The notes beneath the pieces were generated by a model, which was given only the letters and a program-made list of their open reading frames with translations, had not been told where the DNA came from and searched no databases. Positions 54,501 to 64,000 of a stretch of 64,000 bases of DNA are shown here, piece by piece. Made by a program: the position numbers and the translations under genes. Source of the DNA: Dichetophora obliterata (taxonomy: Eukaryota > Arthropoda > Insecta > Diptera > Sciomyzidae); the NCBI GenBank assembly GCA_963920525.1, contig OY986436.1, forward strand, positions 30,349,318-30,413,317. Reading direction: 5' to 3'. How positions within the stretch are numbered: position 1 is the first letter of the stretch; every line of letters starts with the position of its first letter.

Positions 54501-55285
54501 AAAACTTACATCAACGCGTAGAATACGAGATTTTTTGCGCTCATAAGGATTAGGATCCACATTTTTAATTCTCACCCCTGTGATATTAGCTCTAAAGGAC
54601 TCATTGTAGATATCTCTAAGACGTGAACTATGCGTATCTAAATGTGTTAAAAACCAACTCTGGAAAAAGCTGAATTTATTGGGCGACCTCTTCTTAATAT
54701 ATATTGAAAAAATTTATATTTACTCGAAATGGTCCCAACAAATTAAATGGAATTGCGGAATTCAGCAGCATATCCAGTGAATCTGGTTCAACGTCTAATA
54801 TTATACGTTGCTCATGAAATGTTTCTTTAGCTTCTTTCCAGAGTACACGATAATCATCTTTGAAATCGGAGAGCTTTCTCAGTTTTATAAAATCTTTGTC
54901 AAGTGCTTGTATATCCATCAGATCTTGAAGACGCATGAGACCTGTAAAGAAAATGGTGTTGGCTTATTTATCTAGAGACTCTGACAAAATTTTGTATAGT
55001 TTTCTAATCCAATACTTCTTCTATGTACTCCTTGTCATATTTTAATGATTAGATTACAAAATATTTTCTAATACTCACCCTCCTCTGTTTCATAGATGAT
55101 CATAAAAGATCTCCACTCATAATTGGTTCTGATTATGTCCCAATAGCCGCGAGATATTATTGAAATTGAGGGCGCTACATTTACAGTCATTTGATGATTG
55201 CGTTCCCGCTGCTGAGGAGACTCACTACTGATATCATATTGCAGATGTGGTATGCCAGTTTGATTGGCTATCACAGCAACAATAT
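44427..55285 (-). CDS. Gene B: ionotropic glutamate receptor, kainate clade (5' exons not seen)
   Basis: Glutamate-gated cation channel subunit. Exons, 5' to 3': 55285-55079, 54941-54724, 54659-54510, 54454-54266, 54199-53940, 53883-53706, 53622-53399, 53326-53189, 45501-45071, 45009-44753, 44684-44427. Phases close to the TAA at 44427-44429 (about 835 codons). It lacks the first exons (signal peptide and first amino-terminal-domain segment, equivalent to gene A 30144-30663). They are not recognisable up to 64000, so the missing intron exceeds 8.7 kb. Pore and gate are canonical (MQQGCD, YTANLAAF). Exon phases equal those of gene A; three core exons are equal in length. It is a tandem paralogue. 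Confidence 0.9.
45502..46409. other. Gene B M2-M3 intron, first part, no gene seen
   Basis: The intron runs 45502-53188. This part is AT-rich single-copy-like sequence with no recognised element. Confidence 0.4.
46410..46626. repeat. Two overlapping inverted repeats, MITE-like
   Basis: Pair 1: arms 46410-46447 and 46513-46552 share ACTAGACAAGGTAGT and its inverse, about 40 bp long with few mismatches. Pair 2: CACAGCTCTGTTGAA (46545) and TTCAACAGAGCTGTG (46612-46626). The right arm of pair 1 overlaps the left arm of pair 2, so alternative hairpins exclude each other. Confidence 0.65.
46627..47423. repeat. Diverged repeats sharing GACTGGYGGGACAG
   Basis: GTGACTGGTGGGACAG (47017) and GCGACTGGCGGGACAG (47188) recur in related form at 48838 (GACTGACGGGACAG). 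The box GTGACACATTCGGCCACTA (47391) recurs as GTGACACATTCAGTCACTA at 48433. Remnants of an old duplicated element; unidentified. Confidence 0.45.
47427..47910. mobile_element. PIF/Harbinger-like MITE, 484 bp
   Basis: Inverted ends GGCCTTTTCCACACTTGGTC (47427) and its inverse ending 47910, with arms of about 45 bp. Flanked by TTA on both sides (47424-47426 and 47911-47913). Open frames inside (47385-47896) are not protein-like. Confidence 0.8.
47914..49300. other. Intronic stretch, diverged repeats, no gene
   Basis: Somewhat higher GC than the surroundings, with short palindromes such as TTATCGGTATACAAACCGATAA (47937, split as TTATCGGT and ACCGATAA) and the repeats noted at 46627-47423. No open reading frame of interest. 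Confidence 0.4.
49301..51120. repeat. Degenerate satellite, TGAATTTCAATTGATC unit, in two large copies
   Basis: The unit, about 20-25 bp (TCTGAATTTCAATTGATCTT and variants), fills 49660-50270 and 50600-51010. Both blocks share flanks: GGGCGATTTTTCATTTTATG and GATTTATTC before (49590, 50525), GTTTAATTAAACT and GTATTCAGAAAT after (50326, 51071). It is a large tandem duplication of a satellite plus unique flanks. The second copy continues after an insertion at 51125-52003. Confidence 0.8.
51125..52003. mobile_element. piggyBac-type MITE, 879 bp, TTAA target proven by empty site
   Basis: Inserted between TTAA (51121-51124) and TTAA (52004-52007). The unoccupied paralogous site at 50374-50377 reads ATTTAAGGAAAAACATGAT, matching the joined flanks. 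Ends TATTTTCAGTGG and, inverted, CCCTTTCAATGG share 8 of 12 bases, as imperfect terminal repeats. No transposase. Confidence 0.8.
51429..51831. mobile_element. Smaller TTAA-type MITE nested in the 879-bp element
   Basis: Left TTAA (51425-51428) then GCACGTATAATACTTCATTG; right CAATGAAGTATCATACGGGC then TTTAAA (51831-51836). The ends are inverted repeats of about 28 bp with GTCCAATTT further in. A 63-codon ORF inside is unsupported. Confidence 0.7.
52004..52140. repeat. Continuation of satellite-flank copy 2
   Basis: GGAAAACATGATTTAGCAGA, ATTAGGGCTATTCACAATGC and GAGTATATTTTTACTCT match 50378-50512 after the inserted element, completing the duplication. Confidence 0.75.
52141..53188. other. 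End of gene B intron, short A-rich repeats
   Basis: Three diverged direct repeats of AAAAATAACTGTTGTTTGTA type at about 52335, 52462 and 52525. No gene. The splice acceptor side begins at 53189. Confidence 0.45.
53189..55285 (-). CDS. Gene B exons for amino-terminal domain, S1, M1 and pore loop
   Basis: Eight exons with introns of 62-137 bp. Amino-terminal domain: TGIPHLQYDISSES, RNHQMTVNVAPS, WRSFMIIYETEEG, LPILIYDAVILFANSA. S1: VTKLGEPYFML, GIEKYEGYSLDLIQKLSE, CDLTITQSRRQVVDFTVPFM (with the ligand-binding arginine). M1: EVWIYMMVTQLIMTMLFVFM. Pore: STWLMIGSIMQQGCDILP, with glutamine at the Q/R site, predicting an unedited calcium-permeable channel. The 54266-54454 exon is 27 nt longer than its gene A counterpart. 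Confidence 0.92.
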
Positions 55286-55914
55286 CTAAAGAAGGGATAA
55301 AGAATGTAAATTATTGAAAAAAAAAAACATTATAATTAAAGGAATTATCATATGTTGTGAAAACTATTATGACTATCATAATTATAATTCTAGTTATACA
55401 GATTGCAAATGATATGTTTAATTCTTATTAAAAAAACAAATTGTAAAAATAATCCTAAGTACGAAGAGTAGATTAAAATAAGTCTTTTATAATATGGTTG
55501 CTACCAAATTTAAATGATGCTTGAATAAATGTTTTTAATCAAAAAATCTTTCTTATAGCAAAAACGGCAGATATTACTTACAAAGCCCCGATTGTAAGTT
55601 GTTAAACTTAACAAGCCCCGATAGAAAAAAACCAATAAGCAATCACTGGAATTTGAAAAGAATTAATTTAATGAAAAAACAATTTCAACAAAAAAGAACT
55701 GATATTAAATCCAAGAATACCTTTGTATTTTTTAATTTTCTTAAACCATTGTTTGTTAAATTACACGATATTCTTAATTACTTTACACAAAAAGGATCTT
55801 AAAAGGAAAATCTTTTCCAAACAAAATTTTTTAAATTTTTTACAAATATTTCTTAGATATTTTTATCCAAAGAATTGGCTAAATTGACTAAAAAAACAAA
55901 TCACAGTAAAGCGT
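55286..55914. other. Gene B upstream intron, no exon seen
   Basis: AT-rich; CAAGCCCCGAT occurs twice (55580, 55611). No amino-terminal-domain exon is recognisable. Confidence 0.4.
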
Positions 55915-55916
55915 GT

Positions 55917-56975
55917 ACAGTGAAAGCTCCCATAGATGGACGCTCTAATAAGCGGACATTTTCTATAAGCGGACACATTCTTGGGAACGATCAATTTTTG
56001 GGTTTTTTCCATAGAAAATGGTCACCAATACACGGAATTTCCGATAAACGGACGCGGACACACAAAAATATCTATTTATGAAAAAAAAATCTATCACAAA
56101 TATTACTGCTTTTCTTCTTTTTTTTTTGTATTGTTTTGGTATTTTCGACAGTTCGATTTTTTTTCTCTTTTTACGAAATTACTAATAATATTTTATTATT
56201 AACAGTTTTTGTTAAAACTAGAACTATTTTATATCCATTTCTCGGTGTTTATTTTCAAAACTAGAATTTTAAAATTTTTCTTAAACTCAAAAATGGCTAA
56301 AAAGGTACACTTGTCGCAAAAAATTTCATAACGACAAGATAATTTAATGTAATCGCATAATTTTTTGTGTCTGTTTAAATATAGTTAAGACAATATTTCC
56401 ACAACATTTCATAGAATTTTTTTTTCAAATATTAAATTTTAAAAAATTAGATTTTTTTCGAAAAGTAAAAAATTACAACTCTAGTAGTTTTTGTCTTATT
56501 TTAATGTTAGATAGCTCATTTAAAAGAAAAATTAAATAAAAAACGCGGCAAGTACCGGTTTTTTAAAAATTTTCACTTAAAAAACTCTAATTGGGATTTT
56601 TTTGAAAAAATACTTTTCCCATATAAATTACATTTTCAACTTGAAGCCCGCAAGCGGCACGTTTAAATAACAATTTTTTTTTTTCTAAAAATTTTGCAGT
56701 TTACTTCTGTTTTGTGAAGGAATTAAACCTCGGTCCGTAATTCATTACTTTCGAAAGAAAAATAAGGACCATTCTTATGTACATATTTAAATTTTAATTT
56801 ATTTTGTACAAGTCTATTGAAGAATAAAAATTATTTTAAATTAGAATATCGCCATGTCTATTTTTTTAATTTGAACTTCAATATTATTTTTTACGACATT
56901 CCCATTAGCGGACATCTCTCATAGCCGGACAAAAAGTAGGTAACCATCGGTGTCCGCTTATGGGAGCTTTCACTG
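55917..56975. mobile_element. pogo-like non-autonomous element, 1.06 kb
   Basis: Ends CAGTGAAAGCTCCCATA (55917) and inverted TATGGGAGCTTTCACTG (56959-56975), flanked by TA. Subterminal AAGCGGACA-type words repeat on both sides (ATAAGCGGACA, ATAAACGGAC; inverted at the right end). CAGT starts and TA targets fit pogo/Tigger. The interior is AT-rich and non-coding. Confidence 0.82.
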
Positions 56976-57159
56976 TATACAGTACAAAATGGAAACTTCT
57001 TGAGAATAAGAGAGATTTTTGTGAATGAAATACAATTAAAAATTTGCATAAAAAATATTCTGTTTTTTATACAATATATATATACACTGTCGTTGGTTGG
57101 TGCTTCAAATGGTAATGCTGATTTAATGGTTTATGATAACTAAAATAAATAAATACATT

Positions 57160-59393
57160 TGCCAATAAGCTGGGTAGATTTTTGGATCTTGTCTTCGTAA
57201 GTTCTGAAATAAAATTTTATATGGAGGAATGCATGTTTCCCTTGTCGTCAACTGACATGCACCATGTGCCTTTGATTTTAAAAGTAGAATTTTTAAACTA
57301 TTTAAAACTTTCCAATGACCGAGCTGTTTTAGATATGAATTAAAGTTTATGTGATTTTGATTGTCTAAATGTTCACATAGGCAGTATTGACTGGCAGTGT
57401 CGTTTAAACTGCAATAATGTTGCTGAATCTTTTTCAGTCTTTACTAGTGATTTGTCGGATATTTTAAACTGTCATATTCCGAGATTCCGTAAAAAGGACT
57501 TCAAGAGACCGTGGTATACTAAAGGCCTAATGAAATTGAGAAACTTACGCAATAAATTTTTAAAAAAATTTAAGGCGACGAAGAATGAGATTTTTGAAGC
57601 AAAATATAAACATTATATGAGAGAATTCGATTTTCTACATAAATTTCTGTACAAACAATTTGTGATTGGTTTTGAGAATATCATTAAGTCTAACCCAAAA
57701 GCTTTTTGGAGTTTTATTGAGTCGAAAAGAGCATGCTCCTCTATTCCATCTTCAATGATCTTCAAAGGCAGGACATCTAATGCTTTATCAGGCATAGTTA
57801 ATTTATTTGCAGACTTTTTTAGTTCGGTATATGAAACTCCTAAATGTTGGTCGGAAACAGAAATTTTAAATAATATTTTACCTTGTACTAATTTTGGTAC
57901 TCTTGCTATTACGCCACTTGATGTTTTTAATGGGATTATGTCCTTAAAAATATCATCAAAACCTGATATAGATGGGTTTTCACCGTTTCTGTTTAAAAAA
58001 TGTGTGTCTTCTTTGATGAATCCGCTATAACTTATTTATAATAAATCTCTAAGTGCTGGTATCTTCATTGATGAATGGAAATTTGCTTATGTTACTCCTG
58101 TTTTTAAATCTGGTTCAAAAAATGATGTCGAAAACTATAGAGCAATTTCAAAGCTTTCAACATTCTCCAAACTTTTTGAATCTATTGTAAAAGATAAACT
58201 TTATTTTATAGTGAAAAACGCAATCAGCCCATTCCAACACGGATTTGTTGCTGATCGTTCCACTGTCACAAATTTAGCTGTTTTTTCTGAATATTGCATC
58301 TCCTCTTTCGAAAGTGGCTGCCAAGTTGACGTTATTTATACAGACTTCACCAAAGCTTTCGACAAGGTGTGCCATAATGCCTTAATTGCTAAATTAAATA
58401 AGATGGGTTTTCACTCTACTTTCCTGAGATGGATAAATTCTTATCTTTCAAACCGTCGTTGTGTGGTTTCTATTGAAAACATCGATTCGTATGGTTTTCT
58501 TGCTACCTCAGGGGTGCCTCAAGGTAGTATTCTTGGACCACTGTTATTTCTTTTATTTATTAATGATACTGGAAGTTGTTTTAAAAACTGCAACTACTTG
58601 CTTTTTGCTGACGATTTAAAACTATTTAGATCGATACGCTCCCTTATGGATGTTAACAGTCTTCAGGCTGACCTTTCCAATCTAGTTTTGTGGTGTGATA
58701 AGAACCTATTTGCACTTAATTTTAAAAAATGTTTTCATGTTACCTTTTCTAAACGATTTAATAACATTGCTTCTACCTATGCTATTAAAAATATTTCCCT
58801 AAAGTTTAATGATCAAATCTGTGATTTAGGTGTCGTATTTGACTCTAAATTCCTTTTTACTAAACATTAAACGTAATAGCTCTGATTTTAATGATCCATA
58901 TACGCGTTTATATTTTTTCTCCGCCTTTGTAAGGTCAAGGCTTGAATATTGCTCGTTTATTTGGAGTCCTTTCTATGATATTCATATTAATAGACTTGAG
59001 TCTATTCAGAAAAGATTTATGAAATTTGCACTTAGGCCGTTGAATTTTACCGAGCCTCTAACATATAGTATACGATGTAAATTATTGCATGTAAACTCAC
59101 TAAAAGATAGAAGAACAATTCAGGCCTTGGAGTTTATTCGTGGTTTAATAAGTGGTAATATTGATAGCGCCTCGCTTCTTGAACGTATAAATTTTAATAT
59201 TCCTTCAAGAAACTTGCGTTGTTGTGTACCATTTTATATCAGAGCTTACAAGTCAAACTATGCAGCATGTGAACCAATTACTAGAGCACTTAAAATGTAC
59301 AATAACTTGTTTTCAATTACTCTTTTAGATTTTTCCATGCCCAAGGAATTATTTAAGCAATCTTTGCAAGATTTTTTTGTCAACTTAAGTTAA
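57160..59393 (+). pseudogene. LINE ORF2 remnant, reverse transcriptase
   Basis: Pieces in order: LDLVFVSSEI (end of endonuclease); ILNCHIPRFRKKDFKRPWYT; AFWSFIESKRACSS; LFKKCVSSLMNPL then TAA at 58028; FKSGSKNDVENYRAISKLST; FQHGFVADRSTVTNLAVF; VDVIYTDFTKAFDKV; SGVPQGSILGPLLFLLFIND; LLFADDLKLFR (catalytic FADD kept); CDLGVVFDSKF. A short deletion and frameshift near 58865 joins to RLYFFSAFVRSRLEYCSFIW and the C-terminus to 59393. Three or four lesions over about 740 codons. Confidence 0.88.
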
Positions 59394-59472
59394 GACTTAA
59401 CTTTGTAATATTTATTACCTTGTATCTAGACTAAGTTCTGACTAATATGATTTTCTATCATCTGTCAGTAAA

Positions 59473-59584
<112 letters not shown>

Positions 59585-59590
59585 AAATAT

Positions 59591-59872
59591 AAGATGAGCT
59601 GATCAGCATATAAAATGTATCAGCTGATCGTATTAATATTTTTTTCGGAACATTTCTTTTGAACACACCTACACTCTATTTGCCACCCTTCTGGGGGTCC
59701 CTATACAAAAAATAGAAAAAAGTGTCTATTATAGTTCATATATAAAAAATCCATGACTCATAAAGGGGTCAAATGTATGAGCTGATCCTATTAATTTTTC
59801 CCCCTTAACATTTCATTTAAACATACCTACACACTATTTGCCACAGTGCTGGGGTCCCCATACAAAACACAC
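59591..59872 (+). repeat. Two-copy tandem repeat, about 150-170 bp apart
   Basis: Copy 1 59591-59719 and copy 2 59762-59872 share GAGCTGATC, ATTTGCCAC and GGGGTCCC(T/C)ATACAAAA. The palindrome AGCTGATCAGC lies in copy 1. Function unknown. Confidence 0.6.
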
Positions 59873-60360
59873 AAAAAATGTAACATATTATTTCTCGTGT
59901 ACACAAAAACGCGACAAGACTCTAAATAATTTTCATGACGAACATTTCTCGTGACGAGACTCGAAAATTTTTACCCTTAATATCAAATCGCCGCCTAAGA
60001 AGTTTCACTTCAAATGTAAAGAAATAATGTACATAATGTACGCAGAAAAAAATATATTTTTGACGCAAACATAATATCGAAGGATACTATTATGTTTAAA
60101 CACTTGTTTAAAGCAAACAAGTTTATTCTTACAAGAAATGTATTTTTACTTAAAAAACATAAAACATAAAATGTTTTCCGGAAGCAAATTATGTTCACTT
60201 TAATGTTCACTGCAAATAAGCTTATTTGTTGCAATAAATATATTATATTTACTGAAACATAAAATTATTTTTGGGGAAAGTGTAAGCTATTTGTTGCTAG
60301 GTGCATTATATATTGAATTTTAATTATTTATTATTACTTAATTTATTTTTTTTTGTTCTT

Positions 60361-60503
60361 TGAGGTTTGCCATTGCTTGCGGCTGAACAGGAATATTAGT
60401 TCAATTGAAAAAACTTTTTGAAAAACTTTCTGCCCGGACTGGAATTGAACCGCGGCTCTTTCGCTTACGAGCTAAGCACACTACCAGTAGGCTACGGTCA
60501 CCA
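60361..60503 (-). mobile_element. tRNA-derived SINE, copy 2
   Basis: On the minus strand: A-box-like TAGCCTACTGGTAGTGTGC, B-box GGTTCAATTCC, body CAGAAAGTTTTTCAAAAAGT, TTGAACTAAT, and tail CAATGGCAAACCTCA, then an A-rich run. Same family as 26047-26284, shorter at the 3' end. Confidence 0.75.
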
Positions 60504-61578
60504 TCAATCGTCGCCTGACTAAAGCCACTGATAAGCATGGCATTACTTTCAGAAGCATAAAATATGAACATTGTGGACTTATTTTTCTGCAAAAATATTT
60601 TTTTGTTACATCAATCAAAATATGCTTACCTGGAATTGTAAACAAACATTGAAATGCTTGTCACAAAAAAAAAAGCAATATGTATGATAAACAAAATATG
60701 GCCAGAATTGCGAAATATATTTACGATAAATAGAAATATGTTTGCTACAATCAAAATCGAAAATGTCATTTTTCTGCGTGTGTTGCTTTCAGTCATTGCC
60801 CTTCATGTGAACAATGCAACAAAAGTGTGCAATTCGCAAAACGGATTGCAACGGATTTTACATAAGAGAAACATTTTAATTTTATTAATTTTAGCAATTT
60901 AGTCTTAATGTTTCATTTTAGTTTAGTAATGAATTTATCATTTACCATGATGATCAAATCGTCTGCACTGTTTCACAAATGTAGTTTTTCTTTTTCGTAA
61001 ATGTTTAGTAAATGTTTTGTAAACTTTCTTGTTTTTAAATGAAATAGAAGGCATTAGCTAAAGATAATGAAAAAAATTGTTTGGGCAAGGAAACGACAAT
61101 ATATTTAATTTGTTTTTTAATTACTAAATTACATAACTACTAAACTTCCTAACTACTTTATAACCCAATTGAAATACAATGGAAATTTAAGTAACGTAAC
61201 GCCAGAACAAAAAGCCTAACAAAAAAACCCAGAGAAGATTATTAAATTGGATCACCTGGAAAATAAATGTATGTTATTTTAAACCCTTCCAAAAAAAAGT
61301 TGTAGACAAAAAGTCTTGCCCAATTCAGAGAGTTTTGAAAATTTTGTAATCCAAGTCAAAAAGCACTTCCATTTTTTGTAACGTAACGCCAGCACATATT
61401 TTTGCGTATATATTTTAAGTCTTAGGGTCGATTGTTATCAGTGTTTTTACTTAAAATAGTGCTACTTGATTACTACGGAAATATAAAAAAGCCTGTTTAA
61501 AAATTAGACATTTTCATTCTTTTTTTAATATTTTTTCGTACAAATCGTACGTGACGCCAGTTTCGAACTGCCCACATA
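60504..61578. other. Intronic/intergenic stretch, no gene seen
   Basis: AT-rich with unsupported short ORFs (60654-60902). GTAACGTAACGCCAG occurs near 61192 and 61377, hinting at a diverged repeat. Confidence 0.4.
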
Positions 61579-62098
61579 CAAGGTGTCCAGTGTAAGAGTA
61601 CGAATATTTACGGGGGTCGAAGAGGAGGTTGAGTTACGCAAAAAATCGTATGGGAGGGATGGGTCTATTTTTACACTCTTAGAAGTTACGGGGTTAATTG
61701 GTATTTCATGACTTTAATTCATACTATTGCTTCTAGCAGGAAAACTATCTCATAGAAAACTTATTTTAAAGAGTCATTTGAAAGCCAATGAATTACTTGA
61801 ACTTTTTAACAGTTTTTCAACAAACCGAACCGACTTCTCCATTACCAAGCTGTGCTCGTATGAAGATGAAATAAATTAGTTGAAACTACAAAACTTGAAG
61901 TTTGACCGAAGTTTTCTCAGCATTAAATTTGTTATTTATTTCATCTTCTTTCCAATGACATCAAATTTACAAACATATTTTTAAAAATGATATAATCCTA
62001 AGGGTGTGAAAATAGATCCCCTCCCATACAATTTTTTGCTTAACTCGACCTCCTCCTTCACCTCCGTAAATATTCGTGCTCTTATACAGGACACCCTG
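61579..62098. mobile_element. mariner-type MITE with about 110-bp inverted repeats
   Basis: Ends CAAGGTGTCCAGTGTAAGAG (61579) and minus-strand CAGGGTGTCCTGTATAAGAG (from 62098), flanked by TA. Arms continue through CGAATATTTACGG, GAGGAGGT, GTATGGGAGG and TCTATTTT, in total about 110 bp with about 15% mismatch. The interior is non-coding. Confidence 0.85.
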
Positions 62099-62139
62099 TA
62101 TTTACTAAATTAACTTACTGAAACAAATGAAAAATAATG

Positions 62140-62335
62140 CAAAAAGCCCTTGTCAAGCTAAATTTTGCCGTAAAAGGGTCGTAAAAGAGTCGTTTGCTGG
62201 ACTTTTTTGCCAAACTGTGGCCGTACAAGGATCGTACTGCGGCTATACAGCGGCCGTTTTTAAATAATCTCGGCTGTACAACGACCGTACATAGGCCGTT
62301 TTTAAATAATCTCGGCCGAGCAGTGATTATTGTAC
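62140..62335 (+). repeat. GC-richer direct repeats, GGCCGTTTTTAAATAATCTC
   Basis: GGCCGTTTTTAAATAATCTC occurs at about 62252 and 62298. Neighbouring GGCCGTACA/CGACCGTACA words repeat on a looser period. Unidentified. Confidence 0.6.
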
Positions 62336-62829
62336 AATGAAAATCAGTTCAGTTCACTTTTCAATTGAAACTTCGTGCGGAAATAAATGAGATATATGTA
62401 GGTTTATCTCTGTACAAATTAATGAAATAATATTTATAAAATTTTTTGAATATTTTTCAGCATTTATCCGTTATTTGTAATCACTTAAATAAAATGTTTT
62501 AAAACAAAGAAAAATCAAAATAATGATGGCATAATTTTATTACTAAATGATTTTTATAATTCGAGTAAGGTTTGAACAACGTAAGACGTGCGATGGTGAC
62601 ACAGACGATTGTATTGCATTAGCAATTTGCACTAGAAAGTATAAAAATAAAATGAAAAGCGTCAATAAACTCTGCCAAAAATTTTTTGTCCTCTTAAATT
62701 TATTATATACAGCTTCCTATTTTTCTGCAGATATTATTATAGCTCAAGGCTGCGTCCGCCAGACTGATTCTCCGACTCAGCTAGGCTGGTGAATAAATCG
62801 TCCTGATTCAAGATCTGTGGATAGTCTGC

Positions 62830-63952
62830 GGCCTGGTATGCGGACTCAGGACTCCAATATGCACGCTAGAGTATACTAGATCACAAGGTAAGCCAAGAGC
62901 GTTTATTTTAATCAGGAAAACCTTCAGTGCATTTACTCTCTCTAATTTCAGTAACAAAGACACTGTGGCAATAAGCGTCGAGATGGGCCAAAACAGCTTG
63001 TAGCTTATCTCAGCATGCCTCGCGCATGACCACGAAATCTTCCCGGATGACAACATTATAAATCTGGTCTCCACAGCAGCATCAAAAGTAAAGGGCCTGA
63101 TTATCGGGTGCGGTGCCAAAGCTCATTATGTTATCTGAGGTAGCTCAGACACCAACAAACGGGGTGTTATAATAGGATAAGGAACTGTAGAGTTTCAAAG
63201 GAAAACCCTTCTCAGACCATAGATATATTCTTTTTGGTTTTGATGACTTTTACACGAGACCATGCGAACTTTGCAATTTCAAATAAGTCAACTGGGATCT
63301 TTATATAAACACATTAAAAAAAGATCTCTCAAATGGGTCATTTAATCGTCATTGCAATAAACAATCCTTAGACAATCCTTAGTTGATAGTCTCACTAACT
63401 CGCTAAATAAAGCTCTAGATACCGCATGCCCGCTAAAAACATCAAGGTGGAAGCAAAAGCCTTCTTTGTGGAATAAGAGACTAGAAGATCTCCGAAAAGA
63501 AGACCAGAAAACGTTTCAATACAGCTGAGGCAACAAGATTCACAGATACGTTTTCAAGCAATAAAATGGCTCCTAAAGAATACAAAAATGAATTGCGAAA
63601 AGCACAAAGACAGTCCTGGAGGATATTTTTTATGAAAATATATCACAAACCTCAGAGGTGTCAAGGCTTAGGAAAATTCTAGCAACTCTTCCCTCCAGTC
63701 CAAGCTTAATGAAAAAGGTAGATGTACTTGGACCACCAAATGTGTGGAATCTCTGAATGTTTTAGTGGAAACCCACTTTCCGGGATGTTAAGAGATATGT
63801 AACGCTCCAATTAAAGAAGGTCAGTTACCATCTGTGAACAGATCTCTAAAAATACTCACACAAACAAAGCTCGAATGGGCAAGCAGTACTTTGATTCAAA
63901 ACCATTTAAGTCACCAGGACCAGATGGTATAACTCCCATTGAAATTCTTTTC
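62830..63952 (+). pseudogene. Degenerate LINE (endonuclease to start of RT)
   Basis: Plus-strand fragments in shifting frames: GKPRAFILIRKTFSAFT, LIIGCGAKAHYVI, GSSDTNKRG (endonuclease region), PLKTSRWKQKPSLWNKRLED (linker), then FKSPGPDGITPIEILF at 63902-63952 (RT start motif). At least ten stops. It resembles R1/I/Jockey-type LINEs in motif order. The coding sequence stops at a tRNA-like insertion at 63953. Confidence 0.75.
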
Positions 63953-64000
63953 GGTCCTTGTAGTTTAGTGGAGAGTACGCTAGACTATCAACCCAGAGGT
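63953..64000 (+). tRNA. tRNA-like sequence cut by the window end
   Basis: GGTCCTTGTAGTTTAGTGGA begins like a tRNA acceptor strand and D-arm/A-box, followed by GAGTACGCTAGACTATCAAC (anticodon-arm region). It could be a tRNA or a SINE head similar in A-box to the SINE at 26047-26284. It cannot be resolved without the sequence to the right. Confidence 0.4.

Noticed and set aside
62808..63119. Minus-strand 103-codon ORF
   Set aside because: Antisense shadow of the degenerate LINE, whose motifs read on the plus strand.

Overview
This window is eukaryotic, AT-rich and very repeat-dense, with GT-AG introns, long introns and dozens of nested transposons. The only host genes I can support are two ionotropic glutamate receptor (kainate-clade) genes, both on the minus strand. 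Receptor relatedness, short 60-150 bp introns beside 8-22 kb ones, and the mix of mariner, piggyBac, Transib-like, hAT-like, Helitron, Gypsy, CR1/Jockey-like LINEs and tRNA-derived SINEs point to a large-genome higher fly (Brachycera). Species cannot be fixed from sequence alone.

Layout. Receptor gene A runs from its start codon at 30663 down to 63 and leaves the window before its last exon. Thirteen exons are visible and their splice phases close exactly (2562 nt, 854 codons). Its pore loop reads MTTGCD where gene B reads MQQGCD, and its M3 gating segment is altered. Intron 3 of gene A (8414-30143) is a 21.7 kb transposon nest: an AT minisatellite, a 5.1 kb Transib-like element with RSS-like ends (11199-16335) holding a 140-bp satellite, a Harbinger-like element, a deleted mariner and two MITEs; then a 7.4 kb hAT-like element (16542-23928) split by a nearly intact LINE; then a piggyBac remnant, a SINE, a LINE fragment, a second deleted mariner and a small MITE. 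Smaller introns of gene A hold a piggyBac inserted at the exact centre of a palindromic MITE (1357-3732).

Between the two receptors (30664-44426) lie a 125-bp satellite, a Helitron helicase remnant split by a pogo-like transposon, tRNA-like fragments and a degenerate Ty3/Gypsy element of the CHCC-Gag type. Receptor gene B occupies 44427-55285 (11 exons seen, the 5' exons missing). Its pore-to-M3 intron (45502-53188) holds hairpin MITEs, a Harbinger-like MITE and a duplicated degenerate satellite, one copy of which carries a TTAA-flanked insertion absent from the other. From 55286 to 64000 there is a pogo-like element, a LINE with a ~110 bp TAAA tail, a second copy of the SINE, a mariner-type MITE with ~110 bp inverted repeats, and a degenerate LINE broken by a tRNA-like sequence at the window edge.

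The two receptors are a tandem pair: same strand, same exon phases, and identical lengths for the S1-M1 (224), M2 (138) and M3-S2 (431) exons. Gene B looks like a conventional cation channel; gene A looks intact but pore-divergent. I see no operon-like or immune system. The most unusual items are gene A's pore and gate, and the Transib-like element with a 23-bp spacer at one end and an 11-12-bp spacer at the other.
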